A stretch of DNA of 64,000 nucleotides. It comes from Pseudobutyrivibrio xylanivorans. Its GTDB lineage: Bacteria; Bacillota; Clostridia; Lachnospirales; Lachnospiraceae. The notes under the pieces are model-generated. The model saw only the letters and a program-made list of their open reading frames with translations, was not told where the DNA came from and did no database searches. Location: the NCBI RefSeq assembly GCF_008935055.1, contig NZ_CP043030.1, positions 1 through 64,000 of the forward strand, in the 5' to 3' direction. Shown one piece after another: positions 32,192-40,466 of this stretch. A program made the translations under genes and the position numbers. How positions within the stretch are numbered: position 1 is the first letter of the stretch; the number at the start of each line of letters is the position of its first letter.

Positions 32192-33616
32192 ATGGAAAAT
32201 CAGATTAATTACAGAAAAGCAAAGAACTGGCAAATTGCCTTATCACAAATGAATTCTGCAAACGCAATGTGTTTTTATATCTTAATGACTTACGTCAGTT
32301 ATGTTGGAAATGCTGGGTATGGTATTGCAACTGCGATAATGGGCACTATTCTTACATTCAGTAGAATACTTGAGGGTGTTCTAAATCCTGTAATTGCAGT
32401 ATTCGTGGATAAATTTAACACCAGATTTGGAAAGATTCGTATATTCCTTTTTGGCGGATGGCTGATTCAGGCTGCAGCGGTTTTATTGTTATTTATTTGG
32501 GGAAGTGGTAAAGGTCATGGAATTATACTTTTCGTAGTAATGTATGTCATTTATTTATTTGGATACGCCATGAATAATGTTGCAGGCCAAATAATGGGAC
32601 CGGTAATGACAAATGATCCTGAGCAAAGACCAATGGTAGGGGTATGGGCAACTGTTTATAGTTACTTTGCGCCAATGATTATGACAATTTTAATCACAAT
32701 GGTAATTCTTCCAAAGTATCAAAATACATATTCTGTTGAAATGCTTAGCACTTCATGCATTGTAACAGTGGCAATCTCTCTTGTGTTCATTATTCTGGCT
32801 TGCATAGGTGTATCTGAGACTGATTGTCCAGAAAATTTTGAAGATGTGGCTGCAACCAATAATGAAAAGGTTTCTTTTAAAGATATGGTTTCGCTTTTAG
32901 GCAAGAATAAAGCAATGCAAACCTACGTGATTTCAGCCTCTGCTGTAAAACTTGCAAATCAGGTTGGTAGTCAATCTATTGTATCAACAATGATGTTTGG
33001 AATACTGATCGGAAATATGCAGCTTTCCACATTAATCAGTGTAATTGCGATGCTTCCTTCAATCGTGTTCGCCATTATTGGAGGAAAGTATGCAGGTAAG
33101 CATGGAAGTAGAAAAGCTATTTCACTATGGTCATTTGTAAGTCTCATTGCAACAGTACTTATGGCTGTATTTTTACTGACAATTAATACGAGAACGATTA
33201 CAGTTGCAGTACTTCCAACTATTGTATATTTCGTTTTAACTCTTGCTGTTAATGGAACAAAAATGGGTGTCACAGCAGCTACAACATCAATGAGTGCGGA
33301 TGTAGTCGATTATGAGAAAGACCGTTCTGGAAAGTTTATTCCTGCTGTTGTCACAGCTACCTATTCTATGATGGACCGACTTGTATCGTCGTTAGCAACA
33401 GTGATTACCATGGGCTGTGTTGCTCTTATTGGTTATGAGACAACTATGCCACAGCCAAATGATCCTATGACTAATGGTATTAAGTATCTGACAGTGTTAT
33501 TGCTTTATGGATTTCCAATAATAGGATGGATTATCTCAATTATATGCATGAAAATAAGCCCTCTTTCAAAGGAAAAGATGGCTGAGATTCAGGCAAAAGG
33601 CCAGAAGAAACAATAG
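32192..33616 (+). CDS. GPH-family (MelB-like) sugar symporter
   Basis: This 474-residue protein has about twelve membrane helices and the GPH/MFS layout. The early loop VDKFNTRFGKIRIFLFGG matches the family D-x-x-x-R-x-G-x-x-RP pattern loosely, and MSADVVDYEKDRSGKFIPAV is the typical late motif. Such carriers import glycosides with Na+ or H+. It is placed between the GH1 and isomerase genes with 29-nt and 18-nt gaps, so it probably brings in the rhamnose-containing glycoside cut by the cluster enzymes. Confidence 0.9.
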   Translation: MENQINYRKAKNWQIALSQMNSANAMCFYILMTYVSYVGNAGYGIATAIMGTILTFSRILEGVLNPVIAVFVDKFNTRFGKIRIFLFGGWLIQAAAVLLLFIWGSGKGHGIILFVVMYVIYLFGYAMNNVAGQIMGPVMTNDPEQRPMVGVWATVYSYFAPMIMTILITMVILPKYQNTYSVEMLSTSCIVTVAISLVFIILACIGVSETDCPENFEDVAATNNEKVSFKDMVSLLGKNKAMQTYVISASAVKLANQVGSQSIVSTMMFGILIGNMQLSTLISVIAMLPSIVFAIIGGKYAGKHGSRKAISLWSFVSLIATVLMAVFLLTINTRTITVAVLPTIVYFVLTLAVNGTKMGVTAATTSMSADVVDYEKDRSGKFIPAVVTATYSMMDRLVSSLATVITMGCVALIGYETTMPQPNDPMTNGIKYLTVLLLYGFPIIGWIISIICMKISPLSKEKMAEIQAKGQKKQ

Positions 33617-33634
33617 AGAGTGAGGTAGTAGAGG

Positions 33635-34480
33635 GTGATTCGAGGAATACAACAGTTTCAGCTTCGAACAGTGATAGGCAATCAAAAAAAGGCACAAGAC
33701 ACATTGGGTAGATTGAGAGCGTCTGGCTATCAGGGGATTGAATTATGTTCATACATGATTCACCCCATGCCATTTATCATAAGAGCCTTGACTCGTCTGG
33801 CAGGGATGCCTATGGGAAAAAGTGGCAAGCTGAACTGGAAAGAATTGATAGATGAGTCCGGTCTTAAAGTTATTAGCTTACACTCTGACTTGGGTAGCGT
33901 ATTGAAAAGAACAGAGGAAGTGGCAAAAGAGGCTCATCTTTACGGAACAAAATATGTGGTTATTACAGGCATGCATCACTTTGATTATACCGATGAGAAG
34001 GCAGTTTATGACCTGGCAAATAATTTGAATGAAGCAGGAAAATTGCTAAAGAACGAAGGACTAAGTCTTTTATATCACAACCACAATTGCGAGTTCAGAA
34101 GATTAAAAAGTGGAAAGATGGCCTATGAAGTTTTGATTGAAGAGACCAATCCGGAATATGTGAATTTTGAATTTGATTCATATTGGGCTGCTGATATTGG
34201 AGTGAATCCTGAATACTGGATGGGTAAACTTGGGCAGCGAATGAAACTTTGGCATATCAATGATAGAGGCTCAAAACAGACGGGACCACTTTCATCAATC
34301 TTAAAAACTGATAGTTGTGAGCTTGGAAAGGGAAGTATGGATTTACAAGGATTGCTTGAAATTGCAAAAAAGAATGAAGTAGAAGCGGTTGTTCTTGAAA
34401 GCCATAGAAATTGGGAACAGAAGTCACCAATAATTTCTGCTGAAATTAGTTCTCAGTTTCTAAAAGAGTATGTGAATTAA
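33635..34480 (+). CDS. Sugar phosphate isomerase/epimerase (AP-endonuclease-2-type TIM barrel)
   Basis: This 281-residue protein begins at GTG with GAGG 9 nt upstream. It shows the xylose-isomerase-like TIM barrel pattern: YQGIELCSY, KVISLHSDL, YVVITGMHHFD, LLYHNHNCEF, NFEFDSYWAAD, LWHINDRG and AVVLESHRN, with Glu, Asp, His and Glu metal ligands at strand ends. It probably isomerises or epimerises a sugar from the cluster substrate; which sugar is unknown. It lies 18 nt after the transporter and 32 nt before the rhamnosidase. Confidence 0.88.
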   Translation: MIRGIQQFQLRTVIGNQKKAQDTLGRLRASGYQGIELCSYMIHPMPFIIRALTRLAGMPMGKSGKLNWKELIDESGLKVISLHSDLGSVLKRTEEVAKEAHLYGTKYVVITGMHHFDYTDEKAVYDLANNLNEAGKLLKNEGLSLLYHNHNCEFRRLKSGKMAYEVLIEETNPEYVNFEFDSYWAADIGVNPEYWMGKLGQRMKLWHINDRGSKQTGPLSSILKTDSCELGKGSMDLQGLLEIAKKNEVEAVVLESHRNWEQKSPIISAEISSQFLKEYVN

Positions 34481-34512
34481 AACACCCAATGAGCGAGAGG
34501 TAACAGGAATAG

Positions 34513-37176
34513 ATGAAAGCAATAAATTGTAAAACCGAGTACCGGAATAACCCTATAGGAATAGATGCACAGGATTTATATGTTTCATGGCAGTGTCAGG
34601 AAGGTATTATGCAGAGCGCATACCAAATAGTTGTAAAAAAGGGTAGTGAGATAATACTTGATACTGGCAAGGTAGAATCCAAGAAAATGCATGCTATTAT
34701 TGCACCAGAGCATAGGTCAAGAGATAACATGTCATGGACTATCCGTTTATGGGATCAGGACGATTGCTCAGGTGAATGGGCAGATGGAGGCACCTTTGAA
34801 TATGGCCTGCTTAACAGTGATGACTGGTATGCTAAATGGATTGAGCCAAGTGAGGAAATTGGGTATCAATTTGATATAGGTACTCCAGATTATATGAACT
34901 CTACGGCTTTAAAAGCATGGAACGAGAAAAAGCATAAAAAAAAGGAAGTGTTTCTTCCTCATAAGCCAGCATCAGTTTTTAGAAAAAAATTCTGCCTGGA
35001 TTCAATGGAGAAAATAGAGACTGCAAGAGTATATGCCAGTGCTTGTGGACTCTATGAAATATATATAAATGGGCAAAAAATAACTGATTATGTGCTTACA
35101 CCAGGAACAGCCAATTATAAATTCGAAATACCATATCAAACATATGACATTTCAAACTATGTTAAGACTGGAGAAAATGAAATACATATTATCTTAGGTG
35201 ATGGTTGGTATCGTAGTACATCAGGTGTAGATGGTGACAGAAATTTATTTGGCGAAAAAACGGCAGTAATATGCCAGCTAGAGATTAACGGGAAAGCCAT
35301 TGTGTCAACTGATAACACATGGCAAGCATCACAAAATGGCCCTCTTAGACAGAATGATATGCAACATGGCGAGGTATATGATGCCAGAATGGAGGACTTG
35401 TCAGATGATGAGATGGCTTGGCATGAAGTGAAGGAAGTACCTATTGGGTATGAGCTTTTGAAAGCAATGGATACTGTGCCTATACTAAGAATGGAGAGGT
35501 TTGATGCAACAATCATTAAAACTCCAAAAGGAGATACAGTTCTTGATTTTGGTCAAAACCTAGCGGGACAGATTGAGCTTATAATTCCAAATGGAGCGGC
35601 AGGAGAAAAAATACGCCTGATTCATGGTGAGACATTAGACCAAAATGGAGAGTTTACACAGGAAAACTTTCAAGATAGAAAACGTCATAAAGAAGGTGGA
35701 ACCTACCAGACTATTGATTATACAATGAAAGCTGGGTATAACCATTATCATGCAAACTTTACCATCATGGGATTTCGTTATGTAAAAGTAGAGACAAATG
35801 CCGATTTATCAAAAGCAGTATTCTATGCCCATGCGGTGTATTCTCAGATGATGGATACTCTTTCATTGACTACATCAAATACAGCGCTAAATCAGTTGGT
35901 AAAAAATGCAATGTGGAGTCAGAAAGGAAACTTTTGTGATATTCCAACAGACTGCCCAACAAGAGAACGTGCTGGTTGGACTGGCGATGCTGGTATATTT
36001 GCATATACAGGACTGCGTTTGATGGAATCAGTTCCTGTATTGAAAAAATGGTTAAGACAGTGTAGGTATACACAGCTTTCTGATGGAAGAGTAATGAACA
36101 TTGCACCTCCTAACAATAAACCTGGATTTTTTGCCAAGCTATTGGCTGGATCCGTTGCGTGGGGAGACGCTATTATAATTGTGCCTTGGGAAATATATCA
36201 ATTGACCGGGGATAAGCGTGTTCTCAGTGAAAATTATAGCATGATGTGCAACTGGTATTCATTTTTGAAGAAAGAGGCGCGTAAGAAAAAGCTTTTTAAC
36301 AAGTCTCATTCGAAAAAGAATAGAAATTATGTAATCGAAAAGGGGATGAATTATGGCGAGTGGTGTGAGCCAGGCCGAAGCGCAGCTGAAAGCATGAAGG
36401 ATGGTAACTATGATGTTGCTAATGCCTATTTTGCATATTCCGGAATGCTTATGTCAAAGATTGCCAAAATTTTAGATAGACCTGAAGCTGAAGTCAATGA
36501 GTTAATTCGCGTGTCTGAGAAAGCCAGACAAGGCTATATTGAAGTTTATACAGAAAATGGATTGATTACTACAGAACGCCAATGTCAATTAGTACGACCA
36601 CTGGCTTTTGGGCTTTTACCCGAAGAGGCCGACAAGCTTGCGGCAAAACAGTTAGCTGTGATGGTAAAAAGAGAAAATGGAAAGCTAAATACAGGATTTC
36701 TAACCACACCTGAAATATGCAGGCAGCTGGCGAAAAGAGGATATATAAAAGAGGCATATCAATTGCTATTGAATCCACAAATGCCAGGATGGTTATATGA
36801 GGTAAATCAAGGTGCCACAACCCTTTGGGAAAACTGGGATGGAATTCAGCCGGGAAAGGAACCAAAAGCATCTCTTAATCACTATTCTTATGGAGCTGTT
36901 GTAGGCTGGATTATGGATGGTGTATGTGGAATACACTATTGTGATGGTGAGCTGATAATACAACCTGAAATATATATAGGTGATGATGCAAATGGACTTA
37001 CTTCTGCAAAAGCAACGTATGATTCACCAGCAGGAAAAATAGAAATGGGATGGGATTATATTAACGAAAAAGTTCATATTCATCTATTTATTCCTGTAGG
37101 ACTTGAAGCAAAATTAATCCTTCCAAATGGAACGCAGCAACGGGTTTTAGCCGGTGAGTATAACTATATGTGCTGA
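34513..37176 (+). CDS. Alpha-L-rhamnosidase, GH78
   Basis: This 887-residue enzyme has the GH78 layout: an N-terminal beta domain, Bac_rhamnosid_N (VYASACGLYEIYINGQK, TPGTANY, LGDGWYR), a concanavalin-like domain (DFGQNLAGQIEL), the alpha6/alpha6 catalytic barrel with IPTDCPTRERAGWTGDA, and the C-terminal domain after TTLWENWDGIQPG. Acidic residues in those two blocks are the family catalytic residues. There is no signal peptide, so it works inside the cell and releases terminal L-rhamnose from imported glycosides. It ends the operon; a terminator follows. Confidence 0.93.
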   Translation: MKAINCKTEYRNNPIGIDAQDLYVSWQCQEGIMQSAYQIVVKKGSEIILDTGKVESKKMHAIIAPEHRSRDNMSWTIRLWDQDDCSGEWADGGTFEYGLLNSDDWYAKWIEPSEEIGYQFDIGTPDYMNSTALKAWNEKKHKKKEVFLPHKPASVFRKKFCLDSMEKIETARVYASACGLYEIYINGQKITDYVLTPGTANYKFEIPYQTYDISNYVKTGENEIHIILGDGWYRSTSGVDGDRNLFGEKTAVICQLEINGKAIVSTDNTWQASQNGPLRQNDMQHGEVYDARMEDLSDDEMAWHEVKEVPIGYELLKAMDTVPILRMERFDATIIKTPKGDTVLDFGQNLAGQIELIIPNGAAGEKIRLIHGETLDQNGEFTQENFQDRKRHKEGGTYQTIDYTMKAGYNHYHANFTIMGFRYVKVETNADLSKAVFYAHAVYSQMMDTLSLTTSNTALNQLVKNAMWSQKGNFCDIPTDCPTRERAGWTGDAGIFAYTGLRLMESVPVLKKWLRQCRYTQLSDGRVMNIAPPNNKPGFFAKLLAGSVAWGDAIIIVPWEIYQLTGDKRVLSENYSMMCNWYSFLKKEARKKKLFNKSHSKKNRNYVIEKGMNYGEWCEPGRSAAESMKDGNYDVANAYFAYSGMLMSKIAKILDRPEAEVNELIRVSEKARQGYIEVYTENGLITTERQCQLVRPLAFGLLPEEADKLAAKQLAVMVKRENGKLNTGFLTTPEICRQLAKRGYIKEAYQLLLNPQMPGWLYEVNQGATTLWENWDGIQPGKEPKASLNHYSYGAVVGWIMDGVCGIHYCDGELIIQPEIYIGDDANGLTSAKATYDSPAGKIEMGWDYINEKVHIHLFIPVGLEAKLILPNGTQQRVLAGEYNYMC

Positions 37177-37193
37177 AAAATATGAATTATCAG

Positions 37194-37221
37194 AGGACTC
37201 TCTTTTTGGGAGTCCTTTTTT
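37194..37221 (+). terminator. Terminator of the rhamnoside operon
   Basis: AGGACTC (37194-37200) pairs with GAGTCCT (37210-37216) and TTTTT follows. Confidence 0.85.
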
Positions 37222-37488
37222 AGAATATAGATTAGCCCTGGAATAGGGGTGTATTATTTTACCATTGTCTAGCAGCTTCGCAGGTCTGCCCCCCTCCACA
37301 GACCAGGTGCTTCGCTTACTCAGTCTTTCCTTCCCCCGTATCCCCTTTCCTCAGGAACTAGGAATGAAGTTATTATCTGGGCTTTGGCACTTAAAGGATA
37401 TGACTTGTTACGGCTAAAAATAAATATATGGCAGTACTTTGACAGCAAACTTTTTTGTCTTTCATAGAGTTCTGCCTACTGTGCGTTT
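37222..37488. other. Gene-free gap before the insertion sequence
   Basis: No coding frame with protein character is seen. A pyrimidine-rich stretch (about 37286-37350) contains a GGTCTG/CAGACC hairpin (37283-37304). The last 8 bases (37481-37488, GTGCGTTT) are the left copy of the target duplication of the insertion sequence. Confidence 0.6.
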
Positions 37489-37556
37489 GGTAGTGTCAAA
37501 TTCACTACCCATTTTTAGTTCTAAAACCTTGATTTATCGGGAGTTCAAAATAAAAA

Positions 37557-37626
37557 GAGCATTGACCTCCCTTTTTGGTATAATGTCAACGACCAAATCA
37601 ACATCTCCGAAAAGGACTCAATGCTC
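37557..37626 (+). promoter_or_regulatory. Transposase promoter and start-codon-sequestering inverted repeat
   Basis: GAGCATTGA (37557-37565) is the exact complement of TCAATGCTC (37618-37626), which contains the transposase ATG (37621-37623). Between them is an extended -10 promoter TGGTATAAT (37576-37584), with transcription starting near 37591. Transcripts from this promoter lack the left arm; read-through transcripts contain it and would fold over the start codon. Confidence 0.65.
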
Positions 37627-39072
37627 ATGAACATTATACTTTATTTACTTGAAATCATCCACCAACTCTATCAACAGAATTGCTGGCTTATTAACTTCAT
37701 CTGCAGATATATACCGCTCAAACAGTGGGCTTTCGATGACTCACATTCTCCCAAATATCAAAAGTTCAAAGTGGATGAACTTCCTAAGATTGTCTATTAT
37801 CATCAGGACTGGGACTGGAAGGACCTTAACAACTACTATACTCAGCGCTATGGCAAACCCGTTAAACCAATCAAAAGACGTTCAGAATGCGATATCCCGG
37901 AGGAATGTTCTTGTCCATCATGTCATGCACCACAGCCATATCTCTACAAGAACAATGGTAAAGCTGGACAGCTCATGTGTAAGATCTGCCAGACTACTTT
38001 TACGCCTGAGGACAATCGCTTTGATAAACAGTTATCTTTAAAATGTCCTCACTGCCAGCATACTCTTGTACGTATAAAAGACCGTAAGCACTTCGCCATC
38101 CATAAGTGTGTTAATCCCAAATGTCCTTACTATCTCAGCAACCTTAAAAAAGTCGATAAAGAGGATCTATCCGAAGAGAATGGCAAGTATAAATACAAGC
38201 TTCACTACATCTATCGCGAATTCTCGATAGATTTTTTTAAGATGGATCTGAACTCTCTTCCAAAGAATGCATCCTCACTTAAATTCAGCAAGCACAACGC
38301 CCACATCATGTCCCTGTGCCTTACGTTCCATGTCAATCTCGGACTGTCTTTGAGAAAAACAAGACAGGCATTATCTGATTTGTATGGGATATCTATATCT
38401 CATCAGCAGGTTGCTAACTACTGTAAGACAGCTGCCATCTGTATAAAACCTTTTGTTGACAATTACCCTTATGAGAAAGGCAATGTCTTTGCTGCGGATG
38501 AAACGTACATAAAGGTGCGCGGCATCAAAGGTTATGTCTGGCTTATTCTGAATGCTGCTACCAGAGCCATCATCGGTTATCAGGTATCTGACAACCGTGG
38601 CGTAGGTCCATGCATCCTTGCAATGAGAATGGCATTCAAAGGTATGTCTGAGCTTCCCAAAAATTTCAAGTTTATCGCTGATGGGTATAGTGCGTATCCG
38701 CTTGCAGCCCAACAGTTCTTTAGGCAGTTCGGTGACAGATTCAAGTTTGAGATCACACAGGTCATCGGTCTCCAGAACAACGATGAAGTGTCCAAAGAAT
38801 ACCGCCCTTTTAAACAGATGATTGAGCGTCTTAACCGCACCTATAAGGCATCTTATCGAATCACTAATGGGTTTGATAACTACGATGGCGCTAACTATGA
38901 TCTGACTTTGTGGGTTGCCTACTATAACTTCCTGAGGCCTCATAAGTTCAATGACTTCAAACCACCAGTAGTTGATGACATACTATCCAAAGCTGAGAAC
39001 ATGCCTGCCAAGTGGCAGCTCATGATTTACTTTGGTCAGCAAAAAATCATGGAACTTCAGGCAGCCAGCTGA
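37621..39072 (+). CDS. DDE transposase with zinc-ribbon N terminus (IS6/IS240-like core)
   Basis: This 483-residue protein has two Cys4 zinc-ribbon-like groups in the N-terminal part (CPSCH...CKICQ about 98-120 and CPHCQ...CVNPKCPYY about 141-167), a helix-turn-helix-like region (LSLRKTRQALSDLYGISISH), and a DDE core. Core blocks are AADETYIKVRG (first Asp), FIADGYSAYP (second Asp) and MIERLNRTYKASYR (Glu). All three acidic residues are present, so it is probably active. It is the only gene of the element. The length is about twice that of standard IS6 transposases because of the N-terminal extension. Confidence 0.88.
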   Translation: MLMNIILYLLEIIHQLYQQNCWLINFICRYIPLKQWAFDDSHSPKYQKFKVDELPKIVYYHQDWDWKDLNNYYTQRYGKPVKPIKRRSECDIPEECSCPSCHAPQPYLYKNNGKAGQLMCKICQTTFTPEDNRFDKQLSLKCPHCQHTLVRIKDRKHFAIHKCVNPKCPYYLSNLKKVDKEDLSEENGKYKYKLHYIYREFSIDFFKMDLNSLPKNASSLKFSKHNAHIMSLCLTFHVNLGLSLRKTRQALSDLYGISISHQQVANYCKTAAICIKPFVDNYPYEKGNVFAADETYIKVRGIKGYVWLILNAATRAIIGYQVSDNRGVGPCILAMRMAFKGMSELPKNFKFIADGYSAYPLAAQQFFRQFGDRFKFEITQVIGLQNNDEVSKEYRPFKQMIERLNRTYKASYRITNGFDNYDGANYDLTLWVAYYNFLRPHKFNDFKPPVVDDILSKAENMPAKWQLMIYFGQQKIMELQAAS

Positions 39073-39129
39073 TTGTTCTTAGATTCTGAGCCTGAGGTAA
39101 TAACCCAGCCACCGCTTCAGCGGCTTGCC

Positions 39130-39246
39130 CTTGATGGCACAAAAAATAACTGCTACACTGCTGAAATCGACGGAGAAAATCTAATTGTTCTTGAGTTCTT
39201 CGCCGTCGGTGATTAACCTACAGCAGTTATTTTTTGTGCTGTCAAG
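39130..39246. repeat. Large stem-loop inside the insertion sequence
   Basis: Arms 39130-39154 and 39222-39246 (25 nt, two mismatches or wobbles) plus an inner CGACGG/CCGTCG pair form a long stem between the transposase stop and the right end. It may block read-through or guide transposase binding. Confidence 0.7.
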
Positions 39247-39354
39247 GGTGGCGTCAGGTTACCACAACCTACATATCTACATTTTCAAGGTTCAATCTGA
39301 GCCTATTTTTTTGACCCAGTTTTTTCATAGATCATTTGACACTATCGTGCGTTT

Positions 39355-40413
39355 TTGCAGTTGTACTAGATAAATGTTTTAACTGGTTTCAAAGTCAAGT
39401 ACCAATTTTTGACAGTTTGGAACTTGTAAAACGAAAAAGTGGAACTTTTTTCAGCCAGATGAAAAAAAATTAATAAAAATCGGAACGCTAAAAACATATA
39501 TATGTTAATAAAAAATGGAACTTTGTGAAGACAGGTGCAGTAAAATCAGGGCCTGGAGTGTTCGATAATATTTACGCTTTATATACAAACATAATATTAA
39601 TTGTCTGTGAATAAAATCGCCTTATTAGCCAAATCGAATCTTCTTTGAACAATAAAATAGACTGCAACAAACTAAGCGTGTTTCAATAGGCACGCAAAAT
39701 AGACTAGATATAGTACCTAGCCCAAAATAGTGGAAGTAGCGAAGTGCTCTCGGGAATGCGATATACTTGGCAACATTCCATTTAACGTCTTAAAATGGTT
39801 GATTTTATTGGTAGTACTTAGAAAAGCTCATTCATCTATCAGTCAAATTAATAGGGGTGCCGTTATTTACAGCCATTGCGGTACTTGTTAGTTTTCTTGG
39901 GGCATGAATTAGTAAGAAAATACTTAGAACAGGAGATGAAATCTCAAGCCGTATTGTTCGGATTAAATATTATTGGGTATTGTTAATCGTACTTATAGTT
40001 GTACCAATTCTTTTTTATTCTTTAATAGTTTATCTATCTGATTATTTTTTTCTTATGATAGCTTGGGGGATGCATTAGGTGTAGCTATCTTGGTTTTGGC
40101 AATGGGGTTTTCAATTTTTTTATGATTACCCCATATATTCAGACAATCATTGTCCTCATTCTAAGAAAGATAATTCACAAATAGTTTAAAATAATTGATT
40201 ATAAAACTAAGTGCAAGAATAATTTTTTAATTATCTATAGAAACATCAATTTGTAGAAAAAAAGATAAAAAATAGGGATATATTTGTAATTTATTTACAT
40301 TGTATAAAAATTAATTATATATAAAATATTTGACAAGCAATTAGGAATTGCCCAAACGAATTAATTTAAATATATTTAGCGCGTTAATTATATACTAGTT
40401 TATTTGAGGACAA
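39355..40413. other. AT-rich region without an intact gene
   Basis: About 1 kb follows the insertion sequence. It holds one degraded membrane-protein frame (39845-40078) and AT-rich sequence with TTGACA near 40329-40334. The sequence joined across the insertion (before 37481 and after 39354) also shows no gene. Confidence 0.6.
39845..40078 (+). pseudogene. Degraded membrane protein fragment
   Basis: The frame reads KLIGVPLFTAIAVLVSFLGA, an in-frame TGA (39905-39907), then ISKKILRTGDEISSRIVRIK and YYWVLLIVLIVVPILFYSLI, and stops at 40076. It has at least two membrane helices around a basic loop but no start. Family not recognised. Confidence 0.45.
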
Positions 40414-40445
40414 AGAGGTTTTCACAAATGTGAGAACCTCTTTTT
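40414..40445 (+). terminator. Terminator/attenuator in the leader of the nitrilase gene
   Basis: AGAGGTTTTCAC (40414-40425) pairs with GTGAGAACCTCT (40430-40441, one wobble), then TTTTT. Only about 20 nt separate it from the start codon, leaving no room for a promoter, so the gene must be read through this hairpin. Confidence 0.7.
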
Positions 40446-40466
40446 GTTTCTAAAAGGAGAATGCCT

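Larger units (their letters stand above)
37489..39346 (+). mobile_element. Complete insertion sequence with 13-bp inverted ends and 8-bp target duplication
   Basis: The left end starts GGTAGTGTCAAAT (37489) and the right end, read on the other strand, starts GATAGTGTCAAAT, so 12 of 13 bases match. Outside both ends lies the same 8-mer GTGCGTTT (37481-37488 and 39347-39354), a target duplication. The element is 1858 bp and carries one DDE transposase. An 8-bp duplication and a G-x-x-x-TGTC start fit IS6- or IS1595-like elements; the catalytic core looks IS6/IS240-like, but the protein is much longer. The matched duplication implies a simple, fairly recent insertion. Confidence 0.88.

Noticed and set aside
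37563-37584. TTGACC/TATAAT as a standard promoter of the transposase
   Set aside because: The spacing is only 10 nt; the extended -10 TGGTATAAT is the more likely signal.
38371-38943. 190-codon minus-strand frame inside the insertion sequence
   Set aside because: Antisense shadow of the transposase with no family features.
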